Assembly: GCF_014649695.1 (NCBI RefSeq)
Contig: NZ_BMTN01000002.1
Span: 372,001-436,000 of the forward strand
Length of the DNA: 64,000 nucleotides
Reading direction: 5' to 3'
Source: Streptomyces kurssanovii
GTDB lineage: Bacteria; Actinomycetota; Actinomycetes; Streptomycetales; Streptomycetaceae
A model generated the notes under the pieces. The model saw nothing but the letters and a program-made list of their open reading frames with translations, did not search any database and was not told where the DNA came from. Both the position numbers and the translations under genes were made by a program. Below, piece after piece: positions 17,640-26,760 of the stretch; the stretch's first letter is position 1, and every line of letters begins with the position of its first letter.

Positions 17640-18806
17640 TCACGGCTCGCTCCACGGCTCGTCCTCCTCCACCTCCGGACGGGCGTCCCGGAAGCGGCGG
17701 CGGTCCTGCGCGGACCGGGGCGGGGAGTCCGCCAGCCGCATCACCGTGCCGTCCCGCCCGGCCACCACCGGCTTCGGGGAGCGCGCGGCCTTGGCGCGGT
17801 ACTGCGCCGCGTCCGCCAGCCGGAAGAGCCGCCGGGCCGACCGCACCTCCCCGATCGGGTCACCCGTCGACGCGACGCCGCACGCGACGCCCTCGCCGAG
17901 CTCCAGCTCCTTCGCCCGTACGCACAGATCGTCGGAGACGTCGACCACCTCGTCGGCGCTCGGCCCCAGCGTGACCAGGCAGAACTCGTCCCCGCCGAGC
18001 CGGGCCGCCAAGGTTCCCGGCAGCATCGCCCCGCACAGGGACAGGACGGAGCCGAACCGTTCCAGCAGCCGGTCGCCGACCGCGTGCCCCTGGGTGTCGT
18101 TCACCTGCTTGAGGCCGTTGACGTCGCACACCACCAGGCTGACCACGGAACCGTCCGTCCGGTGCTGCTCGAGCGCCTCGTCGAGCCGGGTGTCGACGGC
18201 GCGGCGGTTGGCGAGGCCCGTGAGCGGATCGGTGAACGCGAGCCTGCGGACCTCCTCCAGCCGCTCGGTCTGCGCGATGCCCGCGGCCACGACGGACGCC
18301 AGGACGGTCGCGAAATCGGCGTCCTCCCTGGCGAACACGGGCGCCGCTTCCGGCCTGGCCACGTACAGCTCGCCCCAGGCCCTGCCGTGCAGCACGATCG
18401 GCGCGACGACGCAGCAGCCCCGGCCGCGCCGGCGCAGCGCCGCCACCCGCTGGTGGCAGTAGCCGTGCCCCGGCGTCGCGGGACCCTGGGCGGTCTCCAC
18501 CCACGCGTCCGGCTCACCCCCGCCCGCCCAGCGTTCGTGCAGGAACTCGGTGATCTCGGGGAAACGGTTCACCGGGTAGGTCTCCGACTCCGGGAACTCC
18601 TCCTCGTCCGGCGCGCGTTCACCCGCGTTCACGAGCACCCTCAGCCGCCCGCGCTCGCGCTCCCACACGGACAGGGCCGCGAACGACCCGGAGAGCGCGC
18701 CGCACGCGCCGAGGGCCGCCGCCCGCCAGGACTCACGCGGGGTCGTGGCCGCGGCCATCGCCTGCGCCAGCGCCACCACGGCTCGCAACCGCCCATCCAC
18801 AGCCAT
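17640..18806 (-). CDS. cdgE: GAF-GGDEF diguanylate cyclase
   Basis: Makes the second messenger c-di-GMP, which controls Streptomyces development. The 388-residue protein has a GAF-like sensory domain (about 10-185, with GRAWGELYVARPEAAPVF) and a GGDEF domain (about 190-350): FTDPLTGLANRRAVD, CDVNGLKQVNDTQGHAVGD and the intact active-site RLGGDEFCLV. The RxxD inhibitory site is not evident. No EAL domain is present. The symbol follows my recollection of the hutH-linked GAF-GGDEF protein CdgE in S. coelicolor; the enzymatic class is more certain than the name. Confidence 0.85.
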   Translation of the reverse strand: MAVDGRLRAVVALAQAMAAATTPRESWRAAALGACGALSGSFAALSVWERERGRLRVLVNAGERAPDEEEFPESETYPVNRFPEITEFLHERWAGGGEPDAWVETAQGPATPGHGYCHQRVAALRRRGRGCCVVAPIVLHGRAWGELYVARPEAAPVFAREDADFATVLASVVAAGIAQTERLEEVRRLAFTDPLTGLANRRAVDTRLDEALEQHRTDGSVVSLVVCDVNGLKQVNDTQGHAVGDRLLERFGSVLSLCGAMLPGTLAARLGGDEFCLVTLGPSADEVVDVSDDLCVRAKELELGEGVACGVASTGDPIGEVRSARRLFRLADAAQYRAKAARSPKPVVAGRDGTVMRLADSPPRSAQDRRRFRDARPEVEEDEPWSEP

Positions 18807-18889
18807 CCACCCAGCTTAGGGAGGTTTCGACTGATTTGATCAGATCTGCTGACCCGGGACGTGGACCGGCCGCGGAACCGGTCCCCCGC

Positions 18890-19690
18890 TCACTCCCCGG
18901 GCCACTGCGGCTTCCGCTTCTCGTTGAAAGCCGCGACGCCCTCCGCACGGTCCCCGGAGAACGCGGTGGCCCGCCATGCCGCGTCCTCGACCTCCAGCCC
19001 GGCACGCAGGTCGAGCCCCTGCCCGAGCCGCATGGCCTTCTTCGCGTTGCGCAGTCCGACCGGCGAGTTCACCGCGATGCGGGCGGCGAGCGCGAGCGCC
19101 TCGGCGCGGGCGTCCTCCGCGAGGACGTCGACGAGCCCCAACTCCCGGGCCTCCGCCGCCTCCACGCGCCGGGCCGTGAAGACGAGCTCGGCGGCGCGGG
19201 CGGCCCCTACCCTGCGGGGCAGCAGCTGCGTACCGCCACCGCCGGGGATGACACCGACGGACACCTCGGGCAGCCCCACGACCGCGGTCGCGTCGGCGAC
19301 GATCACATCGCAGGACAGCGCCAGCTCGAAGCCACCGCCGAGCGCGAAGCCGTGCACGGCGGCGACGGTCGGCATCGGCAGCTCCAGCACGCCGGTGTAC
19401 GCGCGCCGGGCCGTGGGCCGCTGCCGCACCAACTCGGCGTCGGAGAAGGAGTTGCGCTCCTTCAGGTCGGCGCCCACGCAGAAGGCACGCTCGCTGCTCG
19501 ACGCGACCACGGCCACCCGCACGTCCCGGTCCGCCGCGAGCGCGTCACAGGCTTCACCGATGGAACGGGCCATCTCGGTGGAGACCGCGTTCATGGCCTT
19601 GGGGCGGTCGAGGACGAGCTCGGCGACGTGGCCCTGCTCATGCCTGCGTACGACGACGAACTCGCCGAACCGCTGCTCGGACTCGGACAT
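18890..19690 (-). CDS. enoyl-CoA hydratase/isomerase family protein
   Basis: A 266-residue crotonase-fold enzyme. Oxyanion-hole segments are AFCVGADLKERN (about 69-80) and HGFALGGGFELALSCD (about 112-127). LPEVSVGVIPGGGGTQLLPR carries the conserved glutamate and GGxQ region near 140-158. It likely hydrates or rearranges enoyl-CoA in fatty-acid or branched-chain amino-acid catabolism; exact substrate is not readable. It lies between the c-di-GMP and cAMP synthase genes in one direction, each with its own gap. Confidence 0.92.
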   Translation of the reverse strand: MSESEQRFGEFVVVRRHEQGHVAELVLDRPKAMNAVSTEMARSIGEACDALAADRDVRVAVVASSSERAFCVGADLKERNSFSDAELVRQRPTARRAYTGVLELPMPTVAAVHGFALGGGFELALSCDVIVADATAVVGLPEVSVGVIPGGGGTQLLPRRVGAARAAELVFTARRVEAAEARELGLVDVLAEDARAEALALAARIAVNSPVGLRNAKKAMRLGQGLDLRAGLEVEDAAWRATAFSGDRAEGVAAFNEKRKPQWPGE

Positions 19691-19783
19691 GGGGCACCCT
19701 CCCGGTTAACGATGGTTCACCGGGATCATAGGCGGGTACCCGCAGGGGCGGGGAGGGGAACAAGCCCTGCCCAGGTGAGACCG

Positions 19784-20995
19784 TCAGGACGGGCGGCGGG
19801 ACAGGAGCCACGGCTCCACCACGCCAAGTCCTCGCACCGGCCGCTGCCACATCGGCTGGAGCGCGAAGCGGTACGTGGGGACCTCACGGCCCTCCTTCTC
19901 CGCCTTGACCGCTTCCTCCGCCGCCTCCGCCTCCGAGGCCGGCGCGTCCCCTGTCCTGATCACTTCCTCGGCGAACGCCCCGTCGACCAGTACGGCGTCC
20001 TTCGGAGCTATCGACGTCAGCCGGCTCGCCAGGTTCACCGTCGTGCCGAAGACGTCGCCCATGCGCGTGGTGACCGTGCCGAAGGCGATGCCCACCCGCA
20101 GCGCCGGCATCGACTCGTCGTCCGTCATCGTCTCGATGAGCCGCAGGGCGATCTCGGCGGCCGTGCCGGCGTCGTCCGCGGCGTACAGCACCTCGTCGCC
20201 GAGGGTCTTGATGAGCCTGCCGCTGTGGGCGGCGACCAGGTCCGCGCACGTGGTCTCGAAGGACTCGACGAGCTCGCCGAGCTCCTCTTCCTCCAGGCGG
20301 CGGGTCAGCCTGGTGAAGCCGACCAGGTCGGCGAAGCCGACGGCGAGGCGGCGGTCGACCATCTCCTCGTCGTCCGCGGCCTGCACGACGCGGCCGGTCG
20401 CCGCCGCCAGCTGCCGCCGCCAGACGTAGACGAGGAATTCCTCCAGCTCGGGCAGCAGCAGCTCGACCAGCGGATAGGTCACTTCGGTGCGGGTCATGCC
20501 GGGCTCGGGCGGCTCGGTGAGCCCTTCGAGGAAGGAGTCGATCTGCCAGTCGGCCAGCCGCGCGGTGGTCTGCCCGGTGGAGCGGGCGACCTGGACCGCC
20601 ATGGGTTCACTGAGCAGGCCGGCCTCGACAAGGCCGGCGAGCCGGCGCAGGGCGAGCACGTCCGCCTCGGTGAGGGCCTTGGCCTGCCCGATGTCGGCGA
20701 AGCCCATGGCCCGCCAGAAGCGGGCGGCGAGCTCCATGGAGACGCCGGCGGTGCGGGCCGCCTGGAAGGCGGTGTAGCGGCGCTCGGCGCCGAGGATCAG
20801 GTGTTCCAGGCGTATGGCCAGCGGGTCGTCCGACGGCTCCGCCGTGTGGTCGACCTCGTGGTGGGGCTTCGGGTGCACCGACCCGGAGGACCCGGACCCG
20901 GATCCCGAGGACCCCGATGACGAGGCGGACGCGCCGGAAGAGCCGTCCGACGGCGGCTGCGCGCCCGCGCCGGAAGTGGTGTCGTCGACGGTCAC
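19784..20995 (-). CDS. cya: class III adenylate cyclase
   Basis: Produces cAMP, which in Streptomyces affects germination and development. The 403-residue protein starts with a Ser/Gly-rich tail (residues 8-40), then a helical region containing an RLEHLILGAERRYTAFQAAR segment, and a cyclase catalytic domain from about 215: GFADLVGFTRLTRRLEEEEL with the metal aspartate, LIKTLGDEVLYAA with the second aspartate, and FGTTVNLASRLTSIA with the transition-state Asn/Arg. The GTG start is preceded by GGAGG. The order hutH, GGDEF gene, enoyl-CoA hydratase, cya matches the known cya locus. Confidence 0.93.
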   Translation of the reverse strand: MTVDDTTSGAGAQPPSDGSSGASASSSGSSGSGSGSSGSVHPKPHHEVDHTAEPSDDPLAIRLEHLILGAERRYTAFQAARTAGVSMELAARFWRAMGFADIGQAKALTEADVLALRRLAGLVEAGLLSEPMAVQVARSTGQTTARLADWQIDSFLEGLTEPPEPGMTRTEVTYPLVELLLPELEEFLVYVWRRQLAAATGRVVQAADDEEMVDRRLAVGFADLVGFTRLTRRLEEEELGELVESFETTCADLVAAHSGRLIKTLGDEVLYAADDAGTAAEIALRLIETMTDDESMPALRVGIAFGTVTTRMGDVFGTTVNLASRLTSIAPKDAVLVDGAFAEEVIRTGDAPASEAEAAEEAVKAEKEGREVPTYRFALQPMWQRPVRGLGVVEPWLLSRRPS

Positions 20996-21137
20996 CAGCC
21001 GCCTCCTGCCCGTTCCCTGCGCAATGCCCTGCCGATCTGTCGCGCGATCGCCTCAACGATACGGCAGGTGTGCCCCAGCTCACGTCCCGGCGGCCGAGGA
21101 GGTTCGCCCGCTGCCGCCGGGGACGCCGCGGTGGCCG

Positions 21138-21995
21138 TCAGCGGGCCGGCCGCAGGTGCACGATGTCGCCCGCGCTCACCGAGTGACGTTCGCCCTCCGC
21201 GGTGGCGAGGACCAGCCTGCCGTCGCCGTCCAGGGCGACCGCCTCCCCGGTCAGGGCCGCGCCGCCGGGCAGCTCGGCGCGCACTTCGCGGCCGAGGGTG
21301 GCGCAGCCCGCCGCGTACGCCTCCTGGAGCCCGCAGGCGGCCGGGTCGCCGCCGGCGGTGCGCCATGCGGTGTACCACTTCTCGAGGGAGCGCAGTACGG
21401 CCCGCAGCAGGGGGTCACGGTCGGTGGACACCGCGTCCGCGAGGGCCAGGGAACCCGAGGTGGGGACGGGCAGCTCGTCGGCGTGGAGGGAGACGTTGAT
21501 GCCGAGCCCGAGCACCACGCCGTCGTCCCCGGCGCGTTCCGCGAGGATGCCGCCGGCCTTGCGTTCCTCGCCGTCGACGACGACCAGCAGGTCATTGGGC
21601 CATTTGAGGGACATGTCCGTGCCGGCGGCCCGCGCGAGCGCGGTCGCGGCCGCGACACCGGCGAGCAGCGGCAGCCACCCCCAGCGCGTCACGGGCACGT
21701 CGGACCCGGGCCGCAGGAGCACGGAGAAGAAGAGGCCGGAACGGGCAGGGGCGGTCCAGATGCGGTCCAGCCGGCCCCGTCCCGCGGTCTGCTCCTCCGC
21801 GACGAGCACCGCTCCTTCCGGCAGGGAGACGGCCCGTGCGGCAAGGTCGGAGTTGGTGGAGCCGGTGGACGCCACCACGTCCAGCGAGGTCCACAGGCCG
21901 CCGGGCACGACGACGGCACGGCGCAGCACGGAGGCGTTCAGAGGGGGTCGCTCGAGGTCGGACCAGCGGCTCTCGGGCGCATTGGGAGGCGTCAT
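21138..21995 (-). CDS. birA: biotin-[acetyl-CoA-carboxylase] ligase
   Basis: Attaches biotin to the carboxyl-carrier lysine of acyl-CoA carboxylases. The 285-residue protein has the ligase core: STGSTNSDLAARA, AEEQTAGRGRLDRIW (biotinyl-AMP loop), LKWPNDLLV and ERKAGGILAE with the catalytic lysine, and GLGINVSL. No N-terminal helix-turn-helix is present, so it is a ligase only, not the E. coli-type repressor. It diverges from pccB (150 bp), next to the carboxylase genes whose product it modifies. The start at 21995 has no clear Shine-Dalgarno. Confidence 0.94.
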   Translation of the reverse strand: MTPPNAPESRWSDLERPPLNASVLRRAVVVPGGLWTSLDVVASTGSTNSDLAARAVSLPEGAVLVAEEQTAGRGRLDRIWTAPARSGLFFSVLLRPGSDVPVTRWGWLPLLAGVAAATALARAAGTDMSLKWPNDLLVVVDGEERKAGGILAERAGDDGVVLGLGINVSLHADELPVPTSGSLALADAVSTDRDPLLRAVLRSLEKWYTAWRTAGGDPAACGLQEAYAAGCATLGREVRAELPGGAALTGEAVALDGDGRLVLATAEGERHSVSAGDIVHLRPAR

Positions 21996-22144
21996 GCAAG
22001 CCAGGTTAGGTGTGGCCAACGCCGCACTGCTGAACCGTATCCGCGCCGATACGCTACGAGTCAGTAGCAACCGATCGTTAACACGTCCCGGTAACTCAGT
22101 CCCCCGTAAGCCGTCCCCGTGACCAGCCAGGGAGCCGCATCCCG

Positions 22145-23752
22145 ATGTCCGAGCCGGAAAACGCCCTCTCCCAGAGTCCGAGCAGCCACACCACCGCGGG
22201 AAAGATCGCGGATCTTCAGCGCCGTATCGAAGAGGCGACGCACGCCGGCTCCGCCCGCGCGGTGGAAAAGCAGCACGCGAAGGGCAAGTTGACGGCCCGG
22301 GAGCGGATCGGTCTGCTGCTGGACGAGGACTCCTTCGTGGAGCTCGACGAGTTCGCCCGCCACCGCTCGACCAATTTCGGGCTGGAGAAGACACGGCCGT
22401 ACGGGGACGGTGTCGTCACCGGCTACGGCACGGTCGACGGCCGCCCGGTCGCGGTCTTCTCGCAGGACTTCACCGTCTTCGGCGGCGCTCTCGGCGAGGT
22501 GTTCGGACAGAAGATCATCAAGGTGATGGACTTCGCGCTGAAGACCGGCTGCCCGGTCATCGGCATCAACGACTCCGGCGGCGCCCGCATCCAGGAGGGC
22601 GTCAGCGCGCTGGGCATGTACGGCGAGATCTTCCGCCGCAACACCCACGCCTCCGGCGTCATCCCGCAGATCTCGCTCGTCGTCGGCCCCTGCGCGGGCG
22701 GCGCGGTCTACTCGCCGGCGATCACCGACTTCACGGTGATGGTCGACCAGACCTCGCACATGTTCATCACCGGCCCCGACGTCATCAAGACCGTCACCGG
22801 CGAGGACGTCGGCTTCGAGGAACTGGGCGGCGCCCGCACCCACAACACCACCTCCGGTGTCGCGCACCACATGTCGGGCGACGAGAAGGACGCGATCGAG
22901 TACGTCAAGTCCCTGCTGTCGTACCTGCCGTCCAACAACCTCTCCGAGCCGCCGTCGTTCCCCGAGGAGGCGGACACGGCGGTCAGCGACGAGGACCGCG
23001 AGCTGGACACGCTGATCCCGGACTCGGCGAACCAGCCGTACGACATCCGCACCGTCATCGAGCACGTCCTGGACGAGGGCGAGTTCCTCGAGACCCAGTC
23101 GATGTTCGCCCCGAACATCGTCACCGGTTTCGGACGGGTCGAGGGCTTCCCGGTCGGCATCGTCGCCAACCAGCCGATGCAGTACGCAGGCTGCCTGGAC
23201 ATCAACGCCTCCGAGAAGGCCGCACGCTTCGTGCGCACCTGCGACGCGTTCAACGTCCCGGTGCTGACCTTCGTCGACGTCCCCGGCTTCCTGCCGGGCG
23301 TGGACCAGGAGTACGGCGGCATCATCCGCCGCGGCGCCAAGCTGATCTACGCGTACGCCGAGGCCACCGTCCCGCTGATCACCGTCATCACCCGCAAGGC
23401 GTTCGGCGGGGCCTACGACGTCATGGGCTCCAAGCACCTGGGCGCCGACCTCAACCTCGCCTGGCCCACCGCCCAGATCGCCGTCATGGGCGCCCAGGGC
23501 GCGGTCAACATCCTGCACCGCCGCACCATCGCCGCCGTCGAGGGCGCCGAGGAGCAGGAAGCGACGAGGGCGCGGCTCATCCAGGAGTACGAGGACGCGC
23601 TGCTCAACCCGTACACGGCGGCCGAGCGCGGTTACATCGACGCCGTGATCATGCCCTCGGAGACCCGGGCGCAGATCGTCAAGGGCCTGCGCCAGCTCCG
23701 CACCAAGCGGGAAAGTCTGCCCCCCAAGAAGCACGGGAACATCCCCCTGTAG
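22145..23752 (+). CDS. pccB: propionyl-CoA carboxylase beta subunit
   Basis: Carboxyltransferase subunit making methylmalonyl-CoA, a polyketide extender and propionate-catabolism intermediate. The 535-residue chain has both crotonase-like halves: [20 protein letters not shown] and [15 protein letters not shown] in the N-half, [20 protein letters not shown] and [18 protein letters not shown] in the C-half. The aspartate of GGAYDVM (residue 425) corresponds to Asp422 of S. coelicolor PccB, the residue known to favour propionyl- over acetyl-CoA. pccE follows 31 bp downstream; the biotinylated alpha subunit is at 27594. Confidence 0.96.
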   Translation: MSEPENALSQSPSSHTTAGKIADLQRRIEEATHAGSARAVEKQHAKGKLTARERIGLLLDEDSFVELDEFARHRSTNFGLEKTRPYGDGVVTGYGTVDGRPVAVFSQDFTVFGGALGEVFGQKIIKVMDFALKTGCPVIGINDSGGARIQEGVSALGMYGEIFRRNTHASGVIPQISLVVGPCAGGAVYSPAITDFTVMVDQTSHMFITGPDVIKTVTGEDVGFEELGGARTHNTTSGVAHHMSGDEKDAIEYVKSLLSYLPSNNLSEPPSFPEEADTAVSDEDRELDTLIPDSANQPYDIRTVIEHVLDEGEFLETQSMFAPNIVTGFGRVEGFPVGIVANQPMQYAGCLDINASEKAARFVRTCDAFNVPVLTFVDVPGFLPGVDQEYGGIIRRGAKLIYAYAEATVPLITVITRKAFGGAYDVMGSKHLGADLNLAWPTAQIAVMGAQGAVNILHRRTIAAVEGAEEQEATRARLIQEYEDALLNPYTAAERGYIDAVIMPSETRAQIVKGLRQLRTKRESLPPKKHGNIPL

Positions 23753-23783
23753 GGGCTCCGAGGCACGAGGAAGGGACGCGACG

Positions 23784-23990
23784 ATGATCAGGGTCGTACG
23801 GGGAAACCCGACTCCCGAGGAGCTGGCCGCCGCACTGGCGGTGGTCCAGGCCCGCGCCGCGGCGAGCGCCGGCGCCGCGGCCGGGGAACCGCGGATGCCG
23901 GAGGGGTGGTCGGACCCGGCGCGCATCGCCCGCAGCAGCAGGCCGCTCCCCGGCCCGCGGGCGTGGGCACGCAGCTACTGGCCTGTGTGA
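23784..23990 (+). CDS. pccE: acyl-CoA carboxylase epsilon subunit
   Basis: A 68-residue protein with MIRVVRGNPTPEELAAALAV, the standard opening of actinobacterial carboxylase epsilon subunits, and an ending PGPRAWARSYWP, also characteristic. Epsilon subunits stabilise the alpha-beta complex. AGGAAGGG stands upstream of the start. It forms an operon with pccB and ends at a strong terminator. Confidence 0.93.
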   Translation: MIRVVRGNPTPEELAAALAVVQARAAASAGAAAGEPRMPEGWSDPARIARSSRPLPGPRAWARSYWPV

Positions 23991-24005
23991 CGCATAGCAC
24001 GGTGA

Positions 24006-24040
24006 GCGGAGGCCGGGCCTGTACGGGGCCCGGCCTCCGC
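24006..24040. terminator. terminator after pccE
   Basis: Perfect 14-bp stem GCGGAGGCCGGGCC / GGCCCGGCCTCCGC with a 7-nt loop, between convergent pccE and the SGNH hydrolase gene. Confidence 0.85.
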
Positions 24041-24044
24041 GCTG

Positions 24045-25181
24045 TCACAGCACGTCGGCCAGCAGCTCTGCCATGACCTGGTAGCCCTTGTCGCCGGGGT
24101 GGAGGCGGTCGCCGAAGTCGTAGGCGGGGTGCAGACGCCCGGGGTCGGCGGGGTCGGCGAGCGCGCGGTCGAAGTCGACGACGGCGTCGTACTCGCCGCC
24201 CGTGCGGATCCACCGGTTGATCTCCGGGCCGACGCGCGCGGAGTGCGGGCCCCAGTGGTCGGACCCGGCGAGCGGCAGGAGCGTCGCGCCGACGACCCGC
24301 ACGCCCGCGGCGCGGGCCTGCCGGATCAGCTCCCGATGGCCCGCGACGGCTTCCGCCGAGCTGACGACGGGGGCGGGTTTGTAGGTCGGCTCTCCGGGAG
24401 CCTCGCTGAAACCGATGTCGTTGAGCCCTTCGAGGACGACGACGGTGGAGACGCCGGGCTGCGCGAGGGCGTCACGACGGAACCGCGCGGTTCCCCTCTC
24501 CCCGTACCAGGCCGAGTCGTTGAGCAGGAGATTGCCGCCGATGCCGGCGTTGAGGACGGGCCGGCCGGTGAGTTCGGCGAGCGCGTCCGACCAGCGGCGG
24601 TTCGCTCCGTGCGTCGAACCGAAGCCGTCCGTGACGGAGTCGCCGAACAGGACGATCCCGTCGGCGCGTCCGGCGGCGACCTCCACACCGGCGAGGTGGT
24701 ACCAGGACGCGGTGACGTCGGTGAACGCCGCTCCCGACACCTCGGCGCGACGGTCGCCGTCGGCGCGGTAGGAGTCCGCCCAGGCCTGGGAGTGGAACGT
24801 CACGGGGCCGGTGGTGCCGGCGAAGTACAGCGTGACCGTCACGGACCCGAGCCGCTCGACGGGCAGGCCGGCCGGATCGCTGCGCAGTTCGGCCCGCGCG
24901 GGGACCACGGCGGACCGCGCTCCACCGAAGGTGAGCTCCCGGACGGACCCCTCCTCGATCGCGGCGCCGCCGGCGGAGCGGGCGACGGTGGCGCCGGTGA
25001 GGTGCAGCGGGGAGGTGCCGTAGGCGTTGGAGAGACGGACGCGAAGGCACGCGCCGCCCGCGGTGACGCGCACGACCTGGCGGACGGTCTGGTGCGAGAA
25101 GCCTTCCTGGGACCAGTTCGGGGTGAAGCCGGTGCTGGGCATCTGGGCGGAGGCGGCCCACGCCGCGGTCCATGCGCTCAT
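24045..25181 (-). CDS. SGNH/GDSL-family hydrolase
   Basis: A 378-residue esterase/lipase-type hydrolase. The N-terminal half (1-175) is a beta-rich domain common in this subfamily (MSAWTAAWAASAQMPSTGF). The catalytic half has block I VLFGDSVTDGFGS with nucleophile Ser, block II GIGGN, block III LEGLNDIG, and block V DRLHPGDKGY with the Asp/His pair. No signal peptide is visible, unlike many homologues, so it may be cytosolic. GGAAGGGG precedes the ATG. The divergent TetR gene is probably its regulator, as the shared region has nested inverted repeats. Confidence 0.92.
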   Translation of the reverse strand: MSAWTAAWAASAQMPSTGFTPNWSQEGFSHQTVRQVVRVTAGGACLRVRLSNAYGTSPLHLTGATVARSAGGAAIEEGSVRELTFGGARSAVVPARAELRSDPAGLPVERLGSVTVTLYFAGTTGPVTFHSQAWADSYRADGDRRAEVSGAAFTDVTASWYHLAGVEVAAGRADGIVLFGDSVTDGFGSTHGANRRWSDALAELTGRPVLNAGIGGNLLLNDSAWYGERGTARFRRDALAQPGVSTVVVLEGLNDIGFSEAPGEPTYKPAPVVSSAEAVAGHRELIRQARAAGVRVVGATLLPLAGSDHWGPHSARVGPEINRWIRTGGEYDAVVDFDRALADPADPGRLHPAYDFGDRLHPGDKGYQVMAELLADVL

Positions 25182-25197
25182 GACGTACCCCTTCCGC

Positions 25198-25263
25198 CAC
25201 TAACGGGCGGTGAGTTCCATTAGGATGATGGCACGCTAACAGAGTTCCCGTTACTAATGGAAC
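25198..25263. promoter_or_regulatory. nested inverted repeats in the SGNH hydrolase/TetR divergent region
   Basis: GTTCCATTAG (25214-25223) is perfectly repeated in inverse as CTAATGGAAC (25254-25263). Outside and inside it, CTAACGGG (25200-25207) pairs 7 of 8 with CCCGTTAC (25247-25254). The 30-bp spacing between arms suggests two TetR dimer sites. The right arm covers the annotated TetR ATG. Confidence 0.65.
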
Positions 25264-25877
25264 AGGAGACCCGTTTGGAAGCCACCCCGGGTACGGTCCG
25301 CCCCGGCGGCCGCACCGCGAAAGTCCGCACGGCCGTCCTCGCCGCCACCCAGGAAGCGCTGGTCGAGGGCGGGTTCCACGCCCTGACGCCGGACCGGGTC
25401 GCGGCGGTCGCCGGCGTCGGCAAGACCACCGTCTACCGGCGCTGGCGGTCACCGGCCGGCCTGGTCGCGGACCTGCTGCGCGACATGGCCGAGCAGTCCC
25501 TGCCCGCGGCGGACACCGGATCGCTGGAAGGGGACCTGCGCGCCAACGCCGCGCTCGTACGCGACACCCTCACCGACCCGCGCATGGGCCCGGTCTTCGC
25601 CGCCGTCATCGCGGCCGCCGCGTGCGACCAGGAGTGCGCTGACGCCCTCCACGGCTTCTACGCGACCCGGCTCGCGGAATGGGCGCCGGCGGTCGAACGC
25701 GGCCTCGGCCGCGGCGAGGTCCCGGCCGGCACCGACCCGCTGGAGGTCCTGCGGGCCGTTTCCGCGCCCCTGTACTACCGCTTCGCCGTCAGCCGCGAGC
25801 CCCTGACGGCCGACGTCGCAGAGCGCGCGGCGTCGGCGGCGCTGGCGGCTGCGCGGGCGGGTGCCTTCGTGTTCTGA
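25257..25877 (+). CDS. TetR-family transcriptional regulator
   Basis: A regulator of up to 206 residues. The N-terminal HTH is clear: [20 protein letters not shown] then [20 protein letters not shown]. The remainder is the helical ligand domain (TetR_C type). Start is ambiguous: ATG 25257 lacks a Shine-Dalgarno and lies inside an operator-like repeat, while TTG 25275 has GGAG 6 nt upstream and would give [10 protein letters not shown]. It is divergent from the SGNH hydrolase, so auto- and cross-repression from the shared repeats is likely but inferred. Confidence 0.9.
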   Translation: MEQETRLEATPGTVRPGGRTAKVRTAVLAATQEALVEGGFHALTPDRVAAVAGVGKTTVYRRWRSPAGLVADLLRDMAEQSLPAADTGSLEGDLRANAALVRDTLTDPRMGPVFAAVIAAAACDQECADALHGFYATRLAEWAPAVERGLGRGEVPAGTDPLEVLRAVSAPLYYRFAVSREPLTADVAERAASAALAAARAGAFVF

Positions 25878-25925
25878 GTACGCATACTCAGGCGCGAGAC
25901 CGCCCGCACCAGCACCATCGAAGGC

Positions 25926-26054
25926 ATGCTGTGGTCCGACCCGGAGAACGAACCGCCCAAGGAACTCCGCGACATGCAGACGATGCTGCGTCGCGCGGGG
26001 CTGGTGCTGGCGCTGGCGATGGTGGTGGCGATGTTCGCGGCGGGTCTGCGGTAA
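25926..26054 (+). CDS. 42-residue single-helix membrane protein
   Basis: A short ORF, ATG 25926 to TAA 26052-26054, encoding [20 protein letters not shown], then [20 protein letters not shown] as a membrane helix and LR at the end. The acidic/proline head followed by RR and a helix is a plausible cytosol-anchored peptide, and I recall similar small proteins beside maf in other Streptomyces. The frame shows normal third-position G/C preference. Function unknown. A weak GAAGG lies immediately upstream, so the start is uncertain. Confidence 0.65.
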   Translation: MLWSDPENEPPKELRDMQTMLRRAGLVLALAMVVAMFAAGLR

Positions 26055-26130
26055 GCGGGGCGCGCGGCGACCACGCGCCCCCACCCGACACCCCGCCGGC
26101 GGCCCCGCACCGCCGCCTACCATGTCCCCC

Positions 26131-26748
26131 ATGGCCACCCCGTCACCCCACCGCCCCCGTCTCGTCCTCGCCTCCGCCTCCCCCGCGCGGCTGAATCTGC
26201 TGCGGCAGGCCGGTCTCGCGCCGGAGGTGATCGTCAGCGGTGTCGACGAGGACGCGCTCACCGCGCCGACCCCCGCCGAGCTCGCGCTCGTGCTGGCGGA
26301 GGCGAAGGCCGCGGCGGTCGCCGCTCGGCCGGAGGCCGACGGGGCGTTGCTGATCGGGTGCGATTCCGTCCTGGAGCTCGACGGCGAGGCGCTCGGCAAG
26401 CCCGCCGACGCCGAGGAGGCGACCGCCCGCTGGAAGGCGATGCGCGGCAGGGCGGGTGTCCTGCAGACGGGGCACTGCGTGATCGACACGGTGACCGGCC
26501 GCCGCGCTTCCGCGACCGCGTCGACGACGGTGCGGTTCGGCGAGCCGACGGACGCCGAGATCGCCGCGTACGTCGCGAGCGGCGAACCCCTGTACGTCGC
26601 GGGGGCGTTCACGCTGGACGGCCGCTCGGCCCCGTTCATCGACGGCATCGACGGCGACCCGGGCAACGTCATCGGACTGTCGCTGCCGTTGCTCCGCCGG
26701 CTCCTAGCGGAGCTGGACGTCTCGATCACGGACCTCTGGTCCGCCTGA
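26131..26748 (+). CDS. maf: Maf-like nucleotide pyrophosphatase
   Basis: A house-cleaning nucleoside-triphosphate pyrophosphatase, 205 residues. Motifs are [19 protein letters not shown] (phosphate loop), [17 protein letters not shown] with the catalytic aspartate, [13 protein letters not shown], and [19 protein letters not shown] near the end. The family removes modified or non-canonical NTPs. ATG 26131 is used; ATG 26122 is in frame just upstream. It sits between pccE and accA2, the usual Streptomyces order. Confidence 0.93.
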   Translation: MATPSPHRPRLVLASASPARLNLLRQAGLAPEVIVSGVDEDALTAPTPAELALVLAEAKAAAVAARPEADGALLIGCDSVLELDGEALGKPADAEEATARWKAMRGRAGVLQTGHCVIDTVTGRRASATASTTVRFGEPTDAEIAAYVASGEPLYVAGAFTLDGRSAPFIDGIDGDPGNVIGLSLPLLRRLLAELDVSITDLWSA

Positions 26749-26760
26749 GCGGACGACGGG

